Below, in pieces: positions 23,801 through 35,510 of a stretch of DNA of 64,000 bases. Numbering within the stretch: position 1 is the stretch's first letter; the number at the start of each line of letters is the position of its first letter. Under the pieces are notes generated by a model, which saw only the letters and a list, made by a program, of their open reading frames with translations, had not been told where the DNA came from and did not search any database. Position numbers and translations under genes: made by a program. Source of the DNA: Sweltsa coloradensis (taxonomy: Eukaryota > Arthropoda > Insecta > Plecoptera > Chloroperlidae); NCBI GenBank assembly GCA_024449915.1, contig JAMZAV010001296.1, positions 106,235 through 170,234 of the forward strand, in the 5' to 3' direction.

Positions 23801-24891
23801 TTCCAGAGGCCACCAAACCAATGCAATGGTGCGGGCTGGACATTGTGGGCCCTCTCACAACGACTTTGTCTGGAAATAAGTACATACTTACCTTTGTAGA
23901 CCATTTTACCAAGTATCCAGAATGCATTGCCCTCGCAGACCAATCCGCCAAAACCATCGCGATCGCATTTGTAACACAAATCGTTTCACGCCACGGAATC
24001 CCGACCAATTTAATTAGCGATTGCGGAAAAAACTTTATAGGTAATGTAATGAAGGAAGTTTGTGCCCTGTTGCGCATTAAAAAGCTACAAACAACGACGT
24101 ACAACTCAAGTGGCAACTCTACTTGTGAAAGACAACACAGAACATATGAGGAGTACCTATCACATTATGTAAACAAGGACCAAACAGACTGGGATCAATG
24201 GCTACCATATTGTATGCTAGCATATCGCGCTACACCTCACTGCAGTACAGGACAGTCACCCTTCTTCATGGAATTAGGCCGTGATGTAGAACTACCATTT
24301 GATGCAATCATTAAACCATCAAGGACGCGTTATGACGTGGATGTAAACTACAGTAGTGAGCTGATAGCACGCCTGCAGGACACCTTCAGAGAAGCAAGAG
24401 AAAGAGCTAAGTTAAGCAGGGATAGACAACATGAGTACTACAACCGGTCGACTAAGCCAGTCACGTATGAACTAGGAGACAAAGTGTTCCTATACACACC
24501 TAGATTACGCCCTGGATTAACAAAGAAGCTTGCTCAGATGTGGACTGGACCACACAGGATAATTCAAGTTCGATCACCTGTTATTTTTAAAATAAAGGAC
24601 ATGTACGGAAGGCAGGAAACGCAGTTAATACACGCAAATCGTTTAAAGCCATGTAAGTTCGCGGAGGAGATAGAAGCATTGGATCAGCTAGAGAAAGCAG
24701 ACGAAAAAGAGGACGAAGAGCTAGGATTTGTAGCTAAGGACGATGAGAGACCGACAGAAGTTGTAAATTATGAGGACGAAGACGATGAGATTGAAGGACG
24801 AACACAGGTAGTAGAAGTGCGAGGACGTGAACAACCAACGCACAGATACCCGTTGCGAAGTTTAGGACCACTAGTCGAGGACGAAGATTAG
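20760..24891 (+). pseudogene. pol: Gypsy pol: protease, reverse transcriptase, RNase H, integrase; two breaks
   Basis: The polyprotein would process itself, copy the element RNA and insert the DNA. Protease has FIDSGATVSLI (Asp near residue 70, nt 20967). Reverse transcriptase runs from about 22115, with YRVVADMRGLN, FSSLDLNQGYHQ and the catalytic YIDD at 22596-22607. TAG at 22701-22703 interrupts RT just after KLQP, and the same frame resumes at once with KCHFLRTELDYLGHVV. One extra A in the run at 22918-22926 then shifts the frame by +1. RNase H follows (STDASDVAVGAVLSQ, TERELLGIVFG), then the integrase zinc region (HDAPMAGHNG ... CISCNRR), its core with Asp (about 23838), Asp (about 24016) and Glu (about 24127), and a GPF/Y-like WTGPHRIIQV block. 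The acidic C-terminus ends at 24891. The two breaks could be mutations or sequencing errors. Confidence 0.93.
20841..20847 (+). promoter_or_regulatory. -1 ribosomal frameshift site A AAA AAT
   Basis: In the gag frame the codons read CGA AAA AAT TAG. The heptamer fits the X XXY YYZ slippery pattern, and a -1 slip moves ribosomes into pol (next codon TTA). Its position directly before the gag stop supports a real signal. A downstream pseudoknot was not tested. Confidence 0.7.
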
Positions 24892-27800
24892 CTAAAGCAT
24901 ATGGTATAAAATGAGGAAGGTTAGAAAGGGATGAGTGTGAGAAATAATTAAGAAGAAGGAGAAAGTAGACGATAGTAAGATGTTGCAACAGATAGGTAAA
25001 GTTAAATAGTTTAGTTAAAACATGGATAGCGAAATAAGTAGACTAGTGATGTAATTAATTATGGGTTTAAGCTTAATTAAGAATTATTCGGGGATAAGCT
25101 AACAAATCGATTTAGTGTGTATAAATATAAATGTGAGATAGAGAATTATAATACAATGTAAGAAAATAGTAAGGATAGGTTTTTTGTAAATACAAATAGT
25201 AGATTATAGATGTATAAAAGGGGATTAATGATAGAAATGAAAATTATTATTTAGACACAGAATAAGACTTGCAGAAGTACCGGCATTGTAAACAGTAGGC
25301 CTGCGTAATAAAATAAAATAGAATGGATGTAGAATAACAAGTAAAGTGAGATGGGTAAACATGAGAGAAATCGAGAGTTAACAACACAGTAATAAGTTGA
25401 GGGAGAAGCAAGACTAGGAAGAATATAAATTGTAGGGTCATATGGATTGATTTGACAAGTTATGTAATTCCGAAATCTAAGCTGGAGGCCACTAGCTAGC
25501 ATCACCCCAGGCACGAGACAAATAACACGCGTTGAGAACAAATGGAACCCACATTGTACTAGCTTGCATACTAGTCAATACTCACTAGGAAAGCAGATAT
25601 TTAAGTTGCATGAACTTGTGCAGAGATATATTTATTGTGTTTAGTGTACATCAAAATATGGTGAAATATTAATATTAATTAGATTAAAGGAAAAATAGGA
25701 TTAAAATAATAATGTAAGACTATTGTAGTAAGCGATAACAGTGAAAGCAATTATTGTATTATTGTGTTTCGAACAACGAGTGGTGATCATTAAGACGTCG
25801 TTATGGTTAATGATAATTACGAGACAGTAATGAGAGGAACGAGGATAGAGAAAAATGTCAGTTAGTTGAATTGGACATTTACCAGGTGAAGATGTATTAG
25901 TGAGCCAATGGGTGAATTAAAAGGTTGAGCTATAGGAATTGTTTAATGGAAAAAAGATTGGGTCATCGCGACGATAGCCTAATAGTATGGCAGAGAACGT
26001 GATAGTACGTGAACGAAAGTGATATTGGAAAATATGTCATGAATAGTGTATTAAAAGGTTCTAATTACAGATGAACAACTAAACAGCTACATATTGCAAC
26101 ATCCCGAAACGAGCAGGACAGTGAAGCAGCGAGTAGAACGAGTACCTTTTGGACAGGACTACCATCCGATGAGATGTCGAGACAACAAGATGGACTCATT
26201 CAGTATAGTATTATACTTATATTAATAACTCTTCAAGAATTTAATAGCATGAGTAAATTTGGAAAAAATAGTTAAAATGGCATTGTTATTTAAAAAAAAA
26301 ACTATGTGACTGATCTTGAATTTTGATTAACTTAGGCTTGAAACAAAAATTAATAACACGGCGTATCAGCACCACAATCAGACATTAGGACAACTTGGGA
26401 AGTTAACATTGAGTAGATACATTTGTCATTATGGAGTCAATAAACTTGCTAGAACAAGAAACAATTACACAAGTTATTAAGTTTAATGGAAATAGAAACA
26501 CAACCTAATCAAAGTTGCACACATACTTAGAGAAACAACATATAGATGCTGTAATGAAAAAAAAATAATTAGATAAAAAATGCAATAATTGATAATTTGA
26601 TTTGAGACACATTATAATGTTATCAGAGTTATAGTATGATAAAATGTCTTGTACAGAAATTAGAAAGGATAATCAGTTAATCAAATGCAAGGAATGTTTT
26701 CGGACTTCAGTTCACGGCAATGTAACATAACGGACGTAAAGCAAAAAAAAAAAGGAAAGGGTGAAACAACGGAGTAAAGCAAAAAAAAAAAGAAAAGGGT
26801 GAAACAGGGTAAGCACGCACTTGTATGAATGATAAATGAATATACTTATTACTAATGGGTAATTGGACCTTGATAGAACTTCTTTTCATCCCTGGCGAAG
26901 CGTAATTGCTCGCAAACGTTCAAAAGTATGAGTGAAGGCCAATGGAGAGTCGTTATGGACCGTAAGCCTGAATGGAGCCTCTGACAAACTTTAAAAAGTT
27001 GCAAGCTTGAATGATGATTACTAACAAGGAAAGTGCAGTAGTCATGACAGTGCGACAGTGACACCCTGTATAAGAGCATAAAGAGTTTGTTAAGCCACAC
27101 ATGTTGGATCACGAGAAGATTCCTTGATAGATAATTAAATTACAGACCAAATCAACTCAGAATCAAGTAATCATTGCATTTAATAACGTAACTGCCTACA
27201 AGGACAGAGAACTTAGAGAGAAAAAAAAATGAAAATTGCACACATTGCAGAACTTGGGCACATAAACTTTTAAAACAAAAGAAGGTAAACAATTTGCATT
27301 ACAATTGAGAAGATAGTAAGACGAAAGATAAGGCAAGTAATTCAAGTCACACACATACTGTCGAGTAAACATTATACTTATACTAAATCACAGTCAAGTA
27401 TATTTTACAGCAAGTAACAAAGCCATTATAGAGTTTGTTTCATTGGTTAATTGGTTAAGGTTTATCCATTAATAACTTTGTTTATATGCATGATATTTCC
27501 ACTGCCATTCAGTCACACTAGAAAGTAATTCAAGCCACATGTTTTAGTCCCTATCTTGCACTGACGAGAAGTATATAAGCTATGAATCAGGAGAAACAAA
27601 ATTAATCTACCACCAACGACCAGGGCGCACGCCGTCCCTGGGTCTAACTTCTTTTTCAGGATTGCCGGGTACGAGAAGAATGCACTAGCAGCTTTCAAGA
27701 GTAAACTACCATAGCACTGCAAGCCATCGACAACTTACCAACCGACAGGAACTTCATGCGACATGGAACGAGTTCGACTATGGATGCAAGTTGGCAGCAT

Positions 27801-28170
27801 CATCTTTCTACCGAGCAAGTATGAAACATGGCCGACTGAAGAACGACCTTCGACTCGCATCTACTGCAAAATGACTGCGACTACCTACTCAAGCTGATGG
27901 AACATTGATCAAAACAGTGAAGTGAAACGTTAAAAACAAAAACACTTATGACACTGCGATTCTACGATTACGGACAGTGATTAGAAGCATACGTTAAGTT
28001 CATGGACACGAGTTTATATGTGTATTTGTATATGTATAATATGTAGAGGTATAGGTGTTAACACAAGTTTTTATGTAAATGTTTAGGTATACAATGTAGA
28101 GGTATATTATTTTTTAGATTTTGATTTCGTAAAAGTTTCATCATTTTGTAATAACGATGAAAACTTTTAA
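24892..28170 (+). other. 3.3-kb non-coding region between pol and the 3' LTR
   Basis: No long open frame on either strand and no envelope-like signal or membrane segments seen. The plus strand is strikingly A- and purine-rich, like the coding part, which suggests it belongs to the element. A ~40-bp duplication (AAAGCAAAAAAAAAAAG with GGGTGAAACA) lies at 26735-26813. A TATATAAG box is at 27572. The origin and role of this region are unknown. Confidence 0.7.
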
Positions 28171-28186
28171 ATAGAGGAAGGAGCTA
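28171..28186 (+). promoter_or_regulatory. polypurine tract
   Basis: ATAGAGGAAGGAGCTA directly abuts the TG start of the 3' LTR and would prime plus-strand DNA synthesis. Confidence 0.8.
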
Positions 28187-29114
28187 TGTAGTAGAGCGGA
28201 TTTTTATCTCTGTATTAATATGTTCTAAAATGTGAATCTTAGTATTGGATTGAATCAGGTAATATTAACATGTAGAATATTCCAGAAGAAAGACGATTGC
28301 GCAAGGCGAAGCCAAAGTTCGTAAACAACTTATATAAGTTAGCCTAATGTTGCATGACTCACATTGCCCGCGATGTCGCGAGGAGGTACGAGTGTCATTT
28401 AAATATCATTATTACGCATTTCTTGGAAGTTTAAGACGTAAACACATTAGGTAGTAGCTGGTACAGGTTGGCACCCAAGGCCACGCACATCGTCTCAGCC
28501 AATGGAAACAGAGAGAATGATCTAGAAAAGTTACATCAAATGATCTAATTAGTGAACGAGTTAGAGTATAAAAGAGCTGAAAATCGGTAGGGTAAGAGGA
28601 GTAAGAAACCAGACGAAGAGCCGATAGCAGTAGAAGAAGATGATACTTGAGACTTGTAAGTTAATCAAATTATAAATATTACTTAGGTGTTGGAGAAAAT
28701 AAATATGTTTTAATTTGTAAATCTAACTATTGATTGGATAATATCTTAAAAGTAAATTCAGTGTTTTTGCATTAAATGAAGTCACAATATTAAGTTACCT
28801 GTGCAAATGGGCACACCTTTGATTTATCATGTGTTTAAGACAATGTTTGTGACGAATCTATGAAGTTACACGGTGTTGGCATATTTAACTGTTAAATCTA
28901 TTGTTATGTTTTATTCTAATAAAGTCATTTTAAAGATCTAATCGACTCATGCCTGAGTCGTCTAACCCACACTTCCAGTTAGTACGTAGTTCCCGCTCGA
29001 ATCCATGCTATCAAATTAATATGACGGTTAATCGGCTCATTCAGTGCAGATGTCAGTAGTTGGGTAACGAACCCGTGACCAAGAGTTGTGGAGCCGGTCA
29101 GCCGCCATACTACA
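28187..29114 (+). repeat. 3' LTR of the Gypsy element
   Basis: Near copy of 18641-19573. About half of the ~17 differences seen by eye are single-base indels. It ends ATACTACA, followed by the TTAT duplication. Confidence 0.95.
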
Positions 29115-29118
29115 TTAT
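29115..29118. other. right target-site duplication (TTAT) of the Gypsy element
   Basis: Same four bases as 18637-18640. The sequence then continues GGACATTCCAGGGCAATTTT, matching the inverse of the right foldback arm near 51205-51224. Confidence 0.92.
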
Positions 29119-30365
29119 GGACATTCCAGGGCAATTTTGAGTTTTCACTAGGGAAAGCAAAATTTGGATAATTCTTTTGCCGATGAAGGAATTTTTTGTT
29201 ATTTTTTTCCTCGGGTGCGCGTGCTGGGGCATGCCTAGGCTACGGTACAATACCAAAATTTTGGACATTCCGCCACTTTGGCCTATCTGTTTTGGTCATA
29301 GGTTCGGTACACTATGGCCAAATTGTTTTGATTTTCGAGCTGGGGGGCGGACCGAACAAGTCGGTGGCGGGGTCCAAGGCTAGGCCTGGATCTGTCAAAA
29401 ATTAAAACCTGGCCAAAAACTTTTTTGAAATTTCTCAAAAAAGTGGTTGATTTTTGGGAAATCCAAAAAACATTTGTTTTCTCTATATCTCGAGCAGTTC
29501 TTGTACGATCCGGGCCCTCTGGGCCCTCTGCGGAACCGGACGGGCGAGGCGGAAATTTGACGCCCAAAAAGTGTACCGAAAAATTGGGCGTCCCGGAAAA
29601 TTCTAAAAAAGTCGGAAAATGGTCCGATTTCCATTTTGTTTTCTCCAAAATGTTCGGGACAGCGATGCGAGTAGGAAAAAAGTCCCGGAAAAAACGTACC
29701 GGGAGAATATTCATCACGAAAATTTGGAAAAATATCGATAACATCGCGGAACGAAATTCTGGGGGGGGGAACATTTGTGCGTATTTTGAAAAACTCGGTG
29801 TCATGGAAAATTCGAGAATCGTGATATTTGTATATATGTGTATATAATATGTGGCAGTACTTGGTCAGTTTTAATTTTAGGACATTGAAAATTTAGTACA
29901 TTGTACGTGATTTTGGTTACAGTTTATTTTTAGTGCACTGTAATTTTGGTACATATAGTTTCTCGAAAAGTTTCATAGATTCTAGGAATAATGAAGCCAT
30001 TTCTTGTTTAGGACAGTGAAAATTTATTACACTGTTTTTTTTTGGGACAAATTTTTTTAGTACCCCTTTAAATTAAGTACAGATTGCTTTTACGAAAGTT
30101 TAATAGTTCACAGCAAGTACTTAAGCCATTTCATTTTAAGGACAGTAAAAATTTTGTAAACTATGATTTTTGGGGCAGGTTTTTTAGTACACTGTAAATA
30201 TGGTACGGTCGTTTTTAAGAAAAGTTTTATAGAACCACAGCTAGTACTTGCTATGACAACACTGCTTATAAAGCAGGGAAACTAGGATGGACCCATACAG
30301 AGGTAACGAAAAGTATCCGTGAACCAAATACTCAACACGTGAGTGAAAATTTAGTACACTGTGGG
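29119..30365 (+). repeat. inner part of the left inverted repeat
   Basis: 29119-29860 is a non-repetitive block almost identical to the inverse of about 50480-51224. 29870-30240 carries about three satellite units. 30240-30365 is another unique block (GCAGGGAAACTAGGATGGAC) matching the inverse of 50110-50215. Open frames on both strands here mirror those of the right arm and have no coding signature. Confidence 0.92.
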
Positions 30366-31880
30366 TTTTAAAGGAATTATCTCATCTTGGTAGCACTTCC
30401 ATAGCATATCTTGAACCATTCAATTTCACGGAAATAGATCTTAGATGCAGCTTGATCGGACATCTGGTTGCTAAGTAAATAGAGTTTTAAAATATCACTG
30501 CACGAAAACTAGTGGCCTAAAAATGACGTCATGTAGGGCCCATCACGAGTCGCCCCGAGCGTGGGGCCCGGGGGGTGCGTTCGATACTCGGCTTTTAAAA
30601 ACCCCAAACGTCGATTTCTCGCAGCTGTGCGTTTCGTTTTTTGAGCACCAATTATGATGAAGAGATGATATATGATGATGATGAATTTTTTATCATTTTG
30701 GGTGATTTGATCAAGTATAGGAGTATACCCCGTGCTTCATTTTTTTGTATGGATAGTGAACTCGCTTTGGGAAAATCTTGAGTCTTTCTTTTTGGTAAGA
30801 AAAAATTTGGGCACCCGTGTAAAAACCTGTTATTTGTTTTGTCAAATTCACATTTCATTTGATCCCAGGTACCCAAAAATGAAAAAATTTATTGATAAAA
30901 AACGTTTTAGCGTACGTTCAGGGAGCAATAAATTTATTTGTGAATGTGGATTGTGGTTTGTGCGTGTTTTGGGGGGGGGGGGGGGGGGGTTTGGGATCTC
31001 ACCCTACGTCATCTGTGTTTTCTTTTTTGAATGGTAGTTTTTTTTGAATACGAGTGCGAGTGCGTAAGTGCGTGGGAAGAAGTATCCTCAAGTATCGCTA
31101 ACTTATCACGTATACAACACAGTTTGCGCGCGGGGTGTTTACGACCGCTCAGATAAATGTGAGTGCGAGCTTGTGCCATGTACCAGTCTTTGTTGGGAAA
31201 ATTTTCTATTTCTAATGTGATTGTCTGCTAGATGGTTTGGGGCTTAAGTTGGGTAAAACTCGCGCACAACGCTCTTCTATAAAGAATGACTGTTTATTAT
31301 CATTGATTTTGAATGATTCTACATATGATGGTTATTGCATATACATTGCATTTGCTCACAATATTAGGACAAAATGTGCAGGGAAAAACATAAAATAAAT
31401 ATTTTTTATAAAAAAATAAAGACAAGTATGACAATAGTTGCGGGTATGCTCACGATAACTTAATCACAGTTTAAAACCGATGAAATTATAGCTGTTTGTG
31501 TAATTTATTTTCTATTATTATTTTTATATTCACCTGCACTTGATCACCATTTTATATTTTAGACTAACATACACCATTATAAATATAGCATCGATATTAT
31601 TTACACTATTACTTCAGCTGATGCACATTCTTTCAGCGCACTATTGAATGATGATACTATACTGCAATGTTATCTCTTTATGCGGGCGGGGACCGAGCTG
31701 ATACGAGCTCAGTCACCAGCGAGCCGGCGTACAATACGTCTTCCACTTCGGCCGGAAAACCACTAAAATCGCTGCCGAGCAAAAGCAGAATTTTTGGGAT
31801 TTTTTTCCCTTTTAACCAACGTTCTAAAACATCAACACCCTTAACATATTAAAAGTTTTTCCAATTGAAAATACCGACTT
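30366..31880. other. 1.5-kb segment present only in the left arm
   Basis: Interrupts the satellite. The left junction reads CACTGTGGGTTTTAAAGG and the right junction CGACTTTAAGACAGG, after which the satellite resumes. No counterpart was found in the right arm. It holds a poly-G tract at 30971-30989, a GC-rich patch near 30540-30580 and no recognisable gene. Whether it is an insertion here or a deletion on the right is open. Confidence 0.55.
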
Positions 31881-34800
31881 TAAGACAGGTTTTTAGTACA
31901 CTGTAAATTTGGTACACATCGTTTTTCACGAAAAGTTTCATAGATTTTCAGCAAGTATTAAAACCATTTCAAGTCAAGAACAGTGAAAATTTAGGACACT
32001 GTGATTTTGGAATAATTATTTTAGTACACTGTAAATTTGGTACAGATCGTTTTATGTAAAATTTCATAGATTTACAGCAAGAAATTAAGCCCATTTCATT
32101 TTTAGGACAGTGAAAATTTAGTTCAGTGTGATTTGGGACAGTTTTAAGTACACTGTAAATTTAGTACAAATCGTTTTTACGATTAATTTCATAGATTTCA
32201 GCAAGTACCTCAAGCATTTCAGTCAAGAAAACAGGAAAATTTAGTACACTGTGATTTTTGGACAGGTTTTTGTACACTTAAATGTGGTACACATCGTTTT
32301 TCACGAACGTTTCATAGATTTCACAGCAAGAACTTAAGTTTTTTTTCTTTTTCATGGTTGAGGACAAAGTGACAATTTAGTACACTGTAATTTTGGGACA
32401 GTTTATTTTAGTACACTGTAAATTTGGTACAGATTGTTTTTAGGAAAAATTTCATAAATTTAACAGCAAGTACTAAAGCCATTTAATTTTTAGGACAGTG
32501 AAAATTTAGTACACTGTGATTCTGGGACATTTTTTTTAGTAAACTGTTTTAGTTTGGGACATATCGTCTTTACGAACGTTTTTCATAACATTCTGAGCAA
32601 GTACTTAAGCCATTTTCAATGTTAAGGACTTATAACTTTAGTTACACTGTGATTCTGGGACAGATTTTTTTTAGTACACTGTAAATTTGGTACAGATCGT
32701 TTTCAAGAAAAATTTCATAGAATCACAGATAGGACTTGAGCTATTTAATTTTTAGGACAGTGAAAATATTGTACACTGTTGATTTTGGGACTCTTTTTTA
32801 GTAATTGTGAAATTGGTATATGGTTTTTACTAAGTGTTTTATGTAGATTCACAGCAAGTAAACCATTTATGTTAAGGACAGTGAAAATTTTAGTATAGGT
32901 AACTGTGATTTTGGGACAGTTTTTCATAGTAAACTGTAAATTTAGTACGATCGTTTTCAACGAAAAGTTTTCATAGATTTTTCAAGAGCGAGTACTTAGC
33001 TATTTCAAGTCAGGACAAGTGAAAATCTAGTACTTAACACTGTGATATTGACTGAGTTTTTTAAGTACACTGTTAGTTTAGTACATATCCATTTTAAACG
33101 AAACGTTTCATAGATTTTTGAGCAAGTACTAAGAGCCATTTCATGTTGAGGACAGTGAAAATTTGTACACTGTGATTCTGGGACATATTTTTTAGTACAC
33201 TGTAAATTTGGTACAGATCGTTTTAAAAAAAAGTTTTATTGATTTACAGCAAGTACTAAAGCCATTTAATTTTTTGGACATAGAAAATTTAGTTCACTGA
33301 TTTTGGGACACTTTTTTTAGTACACTGTTAGTTTAGTACTATCATTTTTTCGAGAATACACGTTTCAAAGATTCTAAGCAAAGCCATTTCACGTAAGGAC
33401 AGTGAAATTTAGTAAAAACTCTGTGATTTTGGATGTTTTTTTTCAGTACACTGTGTAAATTTGGGTAACAGATCGTTTCAAAGAAAAAGCTTCAGAAGAT
33501 TTACAGCAAGTACTAATCTTTCCATGTTTTAGGACAGTGAAAATTTAGTACACTGTAGTTTTGGGTTCAGATTTTTTAGTACACTGTAATTTTGGTTCAG
33601 ATCGTTTTTAGAAAAGTTTCATAGAATCACGCTTGTACTTCTATTTCAATTTTTAGGACAGTGAAAATGTAGTCACTGTAATTTTAGGACACTTTTTTTA
33701 GTACTATTGTTTATTTGGTACATATAAGTTTATAACGAAAATGTTTTATAGATTCACAGCAAGTACTTACCCATTGCATGTTAAGGACAGTGAAAATTTA
33801 GTATACTGTGAATTTTGGGACAGTGTTTTTTAGTACACTTTATATTTGGAACAGATCGTTTTAGAAAAAAAGAGAAAAGTGTAAAAAAAGTAAGATTTCA
33901 GCAAGTACTGAAAGCCATTACAAGTCAGGACAATGAAAATTTAGTACACTGTGATTTTGGGGACATTTTAATTTTAGTACCCTGTTAATTTGGTACAGAT
34001 CTTTTTAACGATAATTGCAAGATTTTAGAGCAATTCTAAAGGCCATTTCATGTGTTAGGAGTGTGAAAATTTAGTACAACTGATTTGGACCCTTTTTTTT
34101 AGTACCTGTATAATTTGGTACATATCGTTCACGAAACGTTTCATAGATTCTGACATGGTACTTAAGCCATTTCATGTAAGGACAGTGAAAATTTAGTACA
34201 CGGTGATTTTGGGACATTTTTTTTAATACACTGTTAAATTTGGTACCATCGTTTTCACGAAAAGTTTAATAGATTTTACGCACAGCAAGTTCTAAAGCCC
34301 TTTTTCATGTTTAGAACAGTGAAAATTTAGTGCACTGTGATTTTGTAAACAGTTTTTATTCTGATTTACCTACTCTGTGATTTTGTACAGTCCTTTTCAC
34401 AAAAATGTAATAGATCCACAGCAAGTACAAGCCTTTCATGTTTAGGACAGTGAAAATTAAGCACACTGTATTTGGTACAGTTTATTTTTGGTATGCGCTT
34501 TAAATTTGTTACAGATCGTTTTCAACGAAAGGTTTTCATCGATTTAACAAGACAAGTACTTAAGCCTTTTAATGTTAGGACAGTGGAAATTAGTACACTG
34601 TCATTTGGGATCAGTTTTTTTTAGTACACTGTTATTGAGTTACGATCGTTTTTTTTTATTTAACGAAAAAGTTTCATAGAAACACATCAGTACTTAAGTT
34701 CTTAGCCATTTCCTGTTAAGAACGGTGAAAATATAGTATTCTGTGATTTTGGGAATCAGTTTTTTTAGTCCACTGTAAATTTGGTACACAAGATCGTTTT

Positions 34801-34980
34801 TACGAAGTTTTTTATAGAGTTTAACAGCAATTACGTTACATTTTCATGTTTAGAACAGTAAAATTTAATACACTGTGATATTGTACAGTTTTCTTTTAGT
34901 ACTCAGTAAATTTGTTGCGGTCGTTTAGCAAAAAGTATCAAAGATACACAGCTAGTACTAAAGCCATTACATATTTAGGA
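31881..34980 (+). repeat. ~125-bp satellite array, left arm
   Basis: About 25 degenerate head-to-tail units. A typical unit runs TTTAGGACAGTGAAAATTT, AGTACACTGTGATTTTGGGA, CAGTTTTTTTAGTACACTGT, AAATTTGGTACAGATCGTTT, then ACGAAAAGTTTCATAGATT, CACAGCAAGTACTTAAGCC and ATTTCA. Each unit contains ACAGTG-N11-CACTGT and a second weaker ACAGT...ACTGT dyad. Many units carry small indels. Confidence 0.95.
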
Positions 34981-34989
34981 TTCTTTTAC

Positions 34990-35510
34990 TCTTTACTCTG
35001 TACTCTGTAGTCTTAGTGGTGTAGTCTGTACTCTGTACGTCTGTAGTCTGTAGTCTGTAGTCTGTAGTCTGTAGTCTGTAGTCTGTAGTCTGTAGTCTGT
35101 AGTCCGTAGTCCTGTAGTCTGCACTCTGTACTCTGTCACTCCGTACTCTGTACTCTGTACTTTGTATTCTGTACTCTGTATCTGTACTATGTACTGTGTA
35201 CTACTGTACTCTGTCTCTCTCTCTGTACTCTTCTTCTCTGTACACTGTTACTTACTCTGTTCTAGTACTCTGTACTCTGTTCTCTGTACGTCTGTTCTCA
35301 TGTTCTCTGTACTCGGTACTCAGTACTCAGTACTCAGTATACTCAGTACTCGGTACTCGGTACTCAGTACTCAGTACTCAGTACGCTGGACTCTGTACTA
35401 ATGTGCGATGTACTGATGTAGATGTGCATGTACTATGTACTATGTACTATGTACTATGTACTATGTACTATGTACTATGTCTGTACTCTGTACTCTGTAC
35501 TCCGTCACTA
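34990..35510 (+). repeat. heptanucleotide array with successive motif variants
   Basis: A 7-bp period persists while the motif changes along the array: GTCTGTA (about 35036-35105), ACTCTGT-type with slips (to about 35310), TACTCAG/TACTCGG (about 35305-35390) and TACTATG (about 35425-35480). It borders the inner end of the left satellite arm. Open frames across it code only YSVL- or LCTM-type repeats. Confidence 0.95.

Larger units (their letters stand above)
18641..29114 (+). mobile_element. Ty3/Gypsy LTR retrotransposon, full length, 10.5 kb
   Basis: Two LTRs of 933 and 928 bp (TG...CA ends) differ by roughly 17 small changes by eye, so they are about 98% identical and the insertion is fairly recent. 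A primer-binding site, gag with three zinc knuckles, a -1 frameshift signal, pol with protease-RT-RNase H-integrase order, an unusual 3.3-kb non-coding 3' region and a polypurine tract all lie in the expected order. The 4-bp TTAT duplication is intact. Integrase after RT defines Ty3/Gypsy. One in-frame stop and one frameshift in pol make this copy probably inactive. Confidence 0.95.

Noticed and set aside
24892..28170. Envelope gene in the Gypsy 3' region
   Set aside because: No frame longer than about 100 residues and no signal peptide, cleavage site or membrane segment could be read.
29196..29847. Open frames of 69-173 residues in the left foldback arm, mirrored at 50450-51164
   Set aside because: They lie on both strands of the same inverted block, differ in length between arms because of single-base changes, and show no domain or codon signature.
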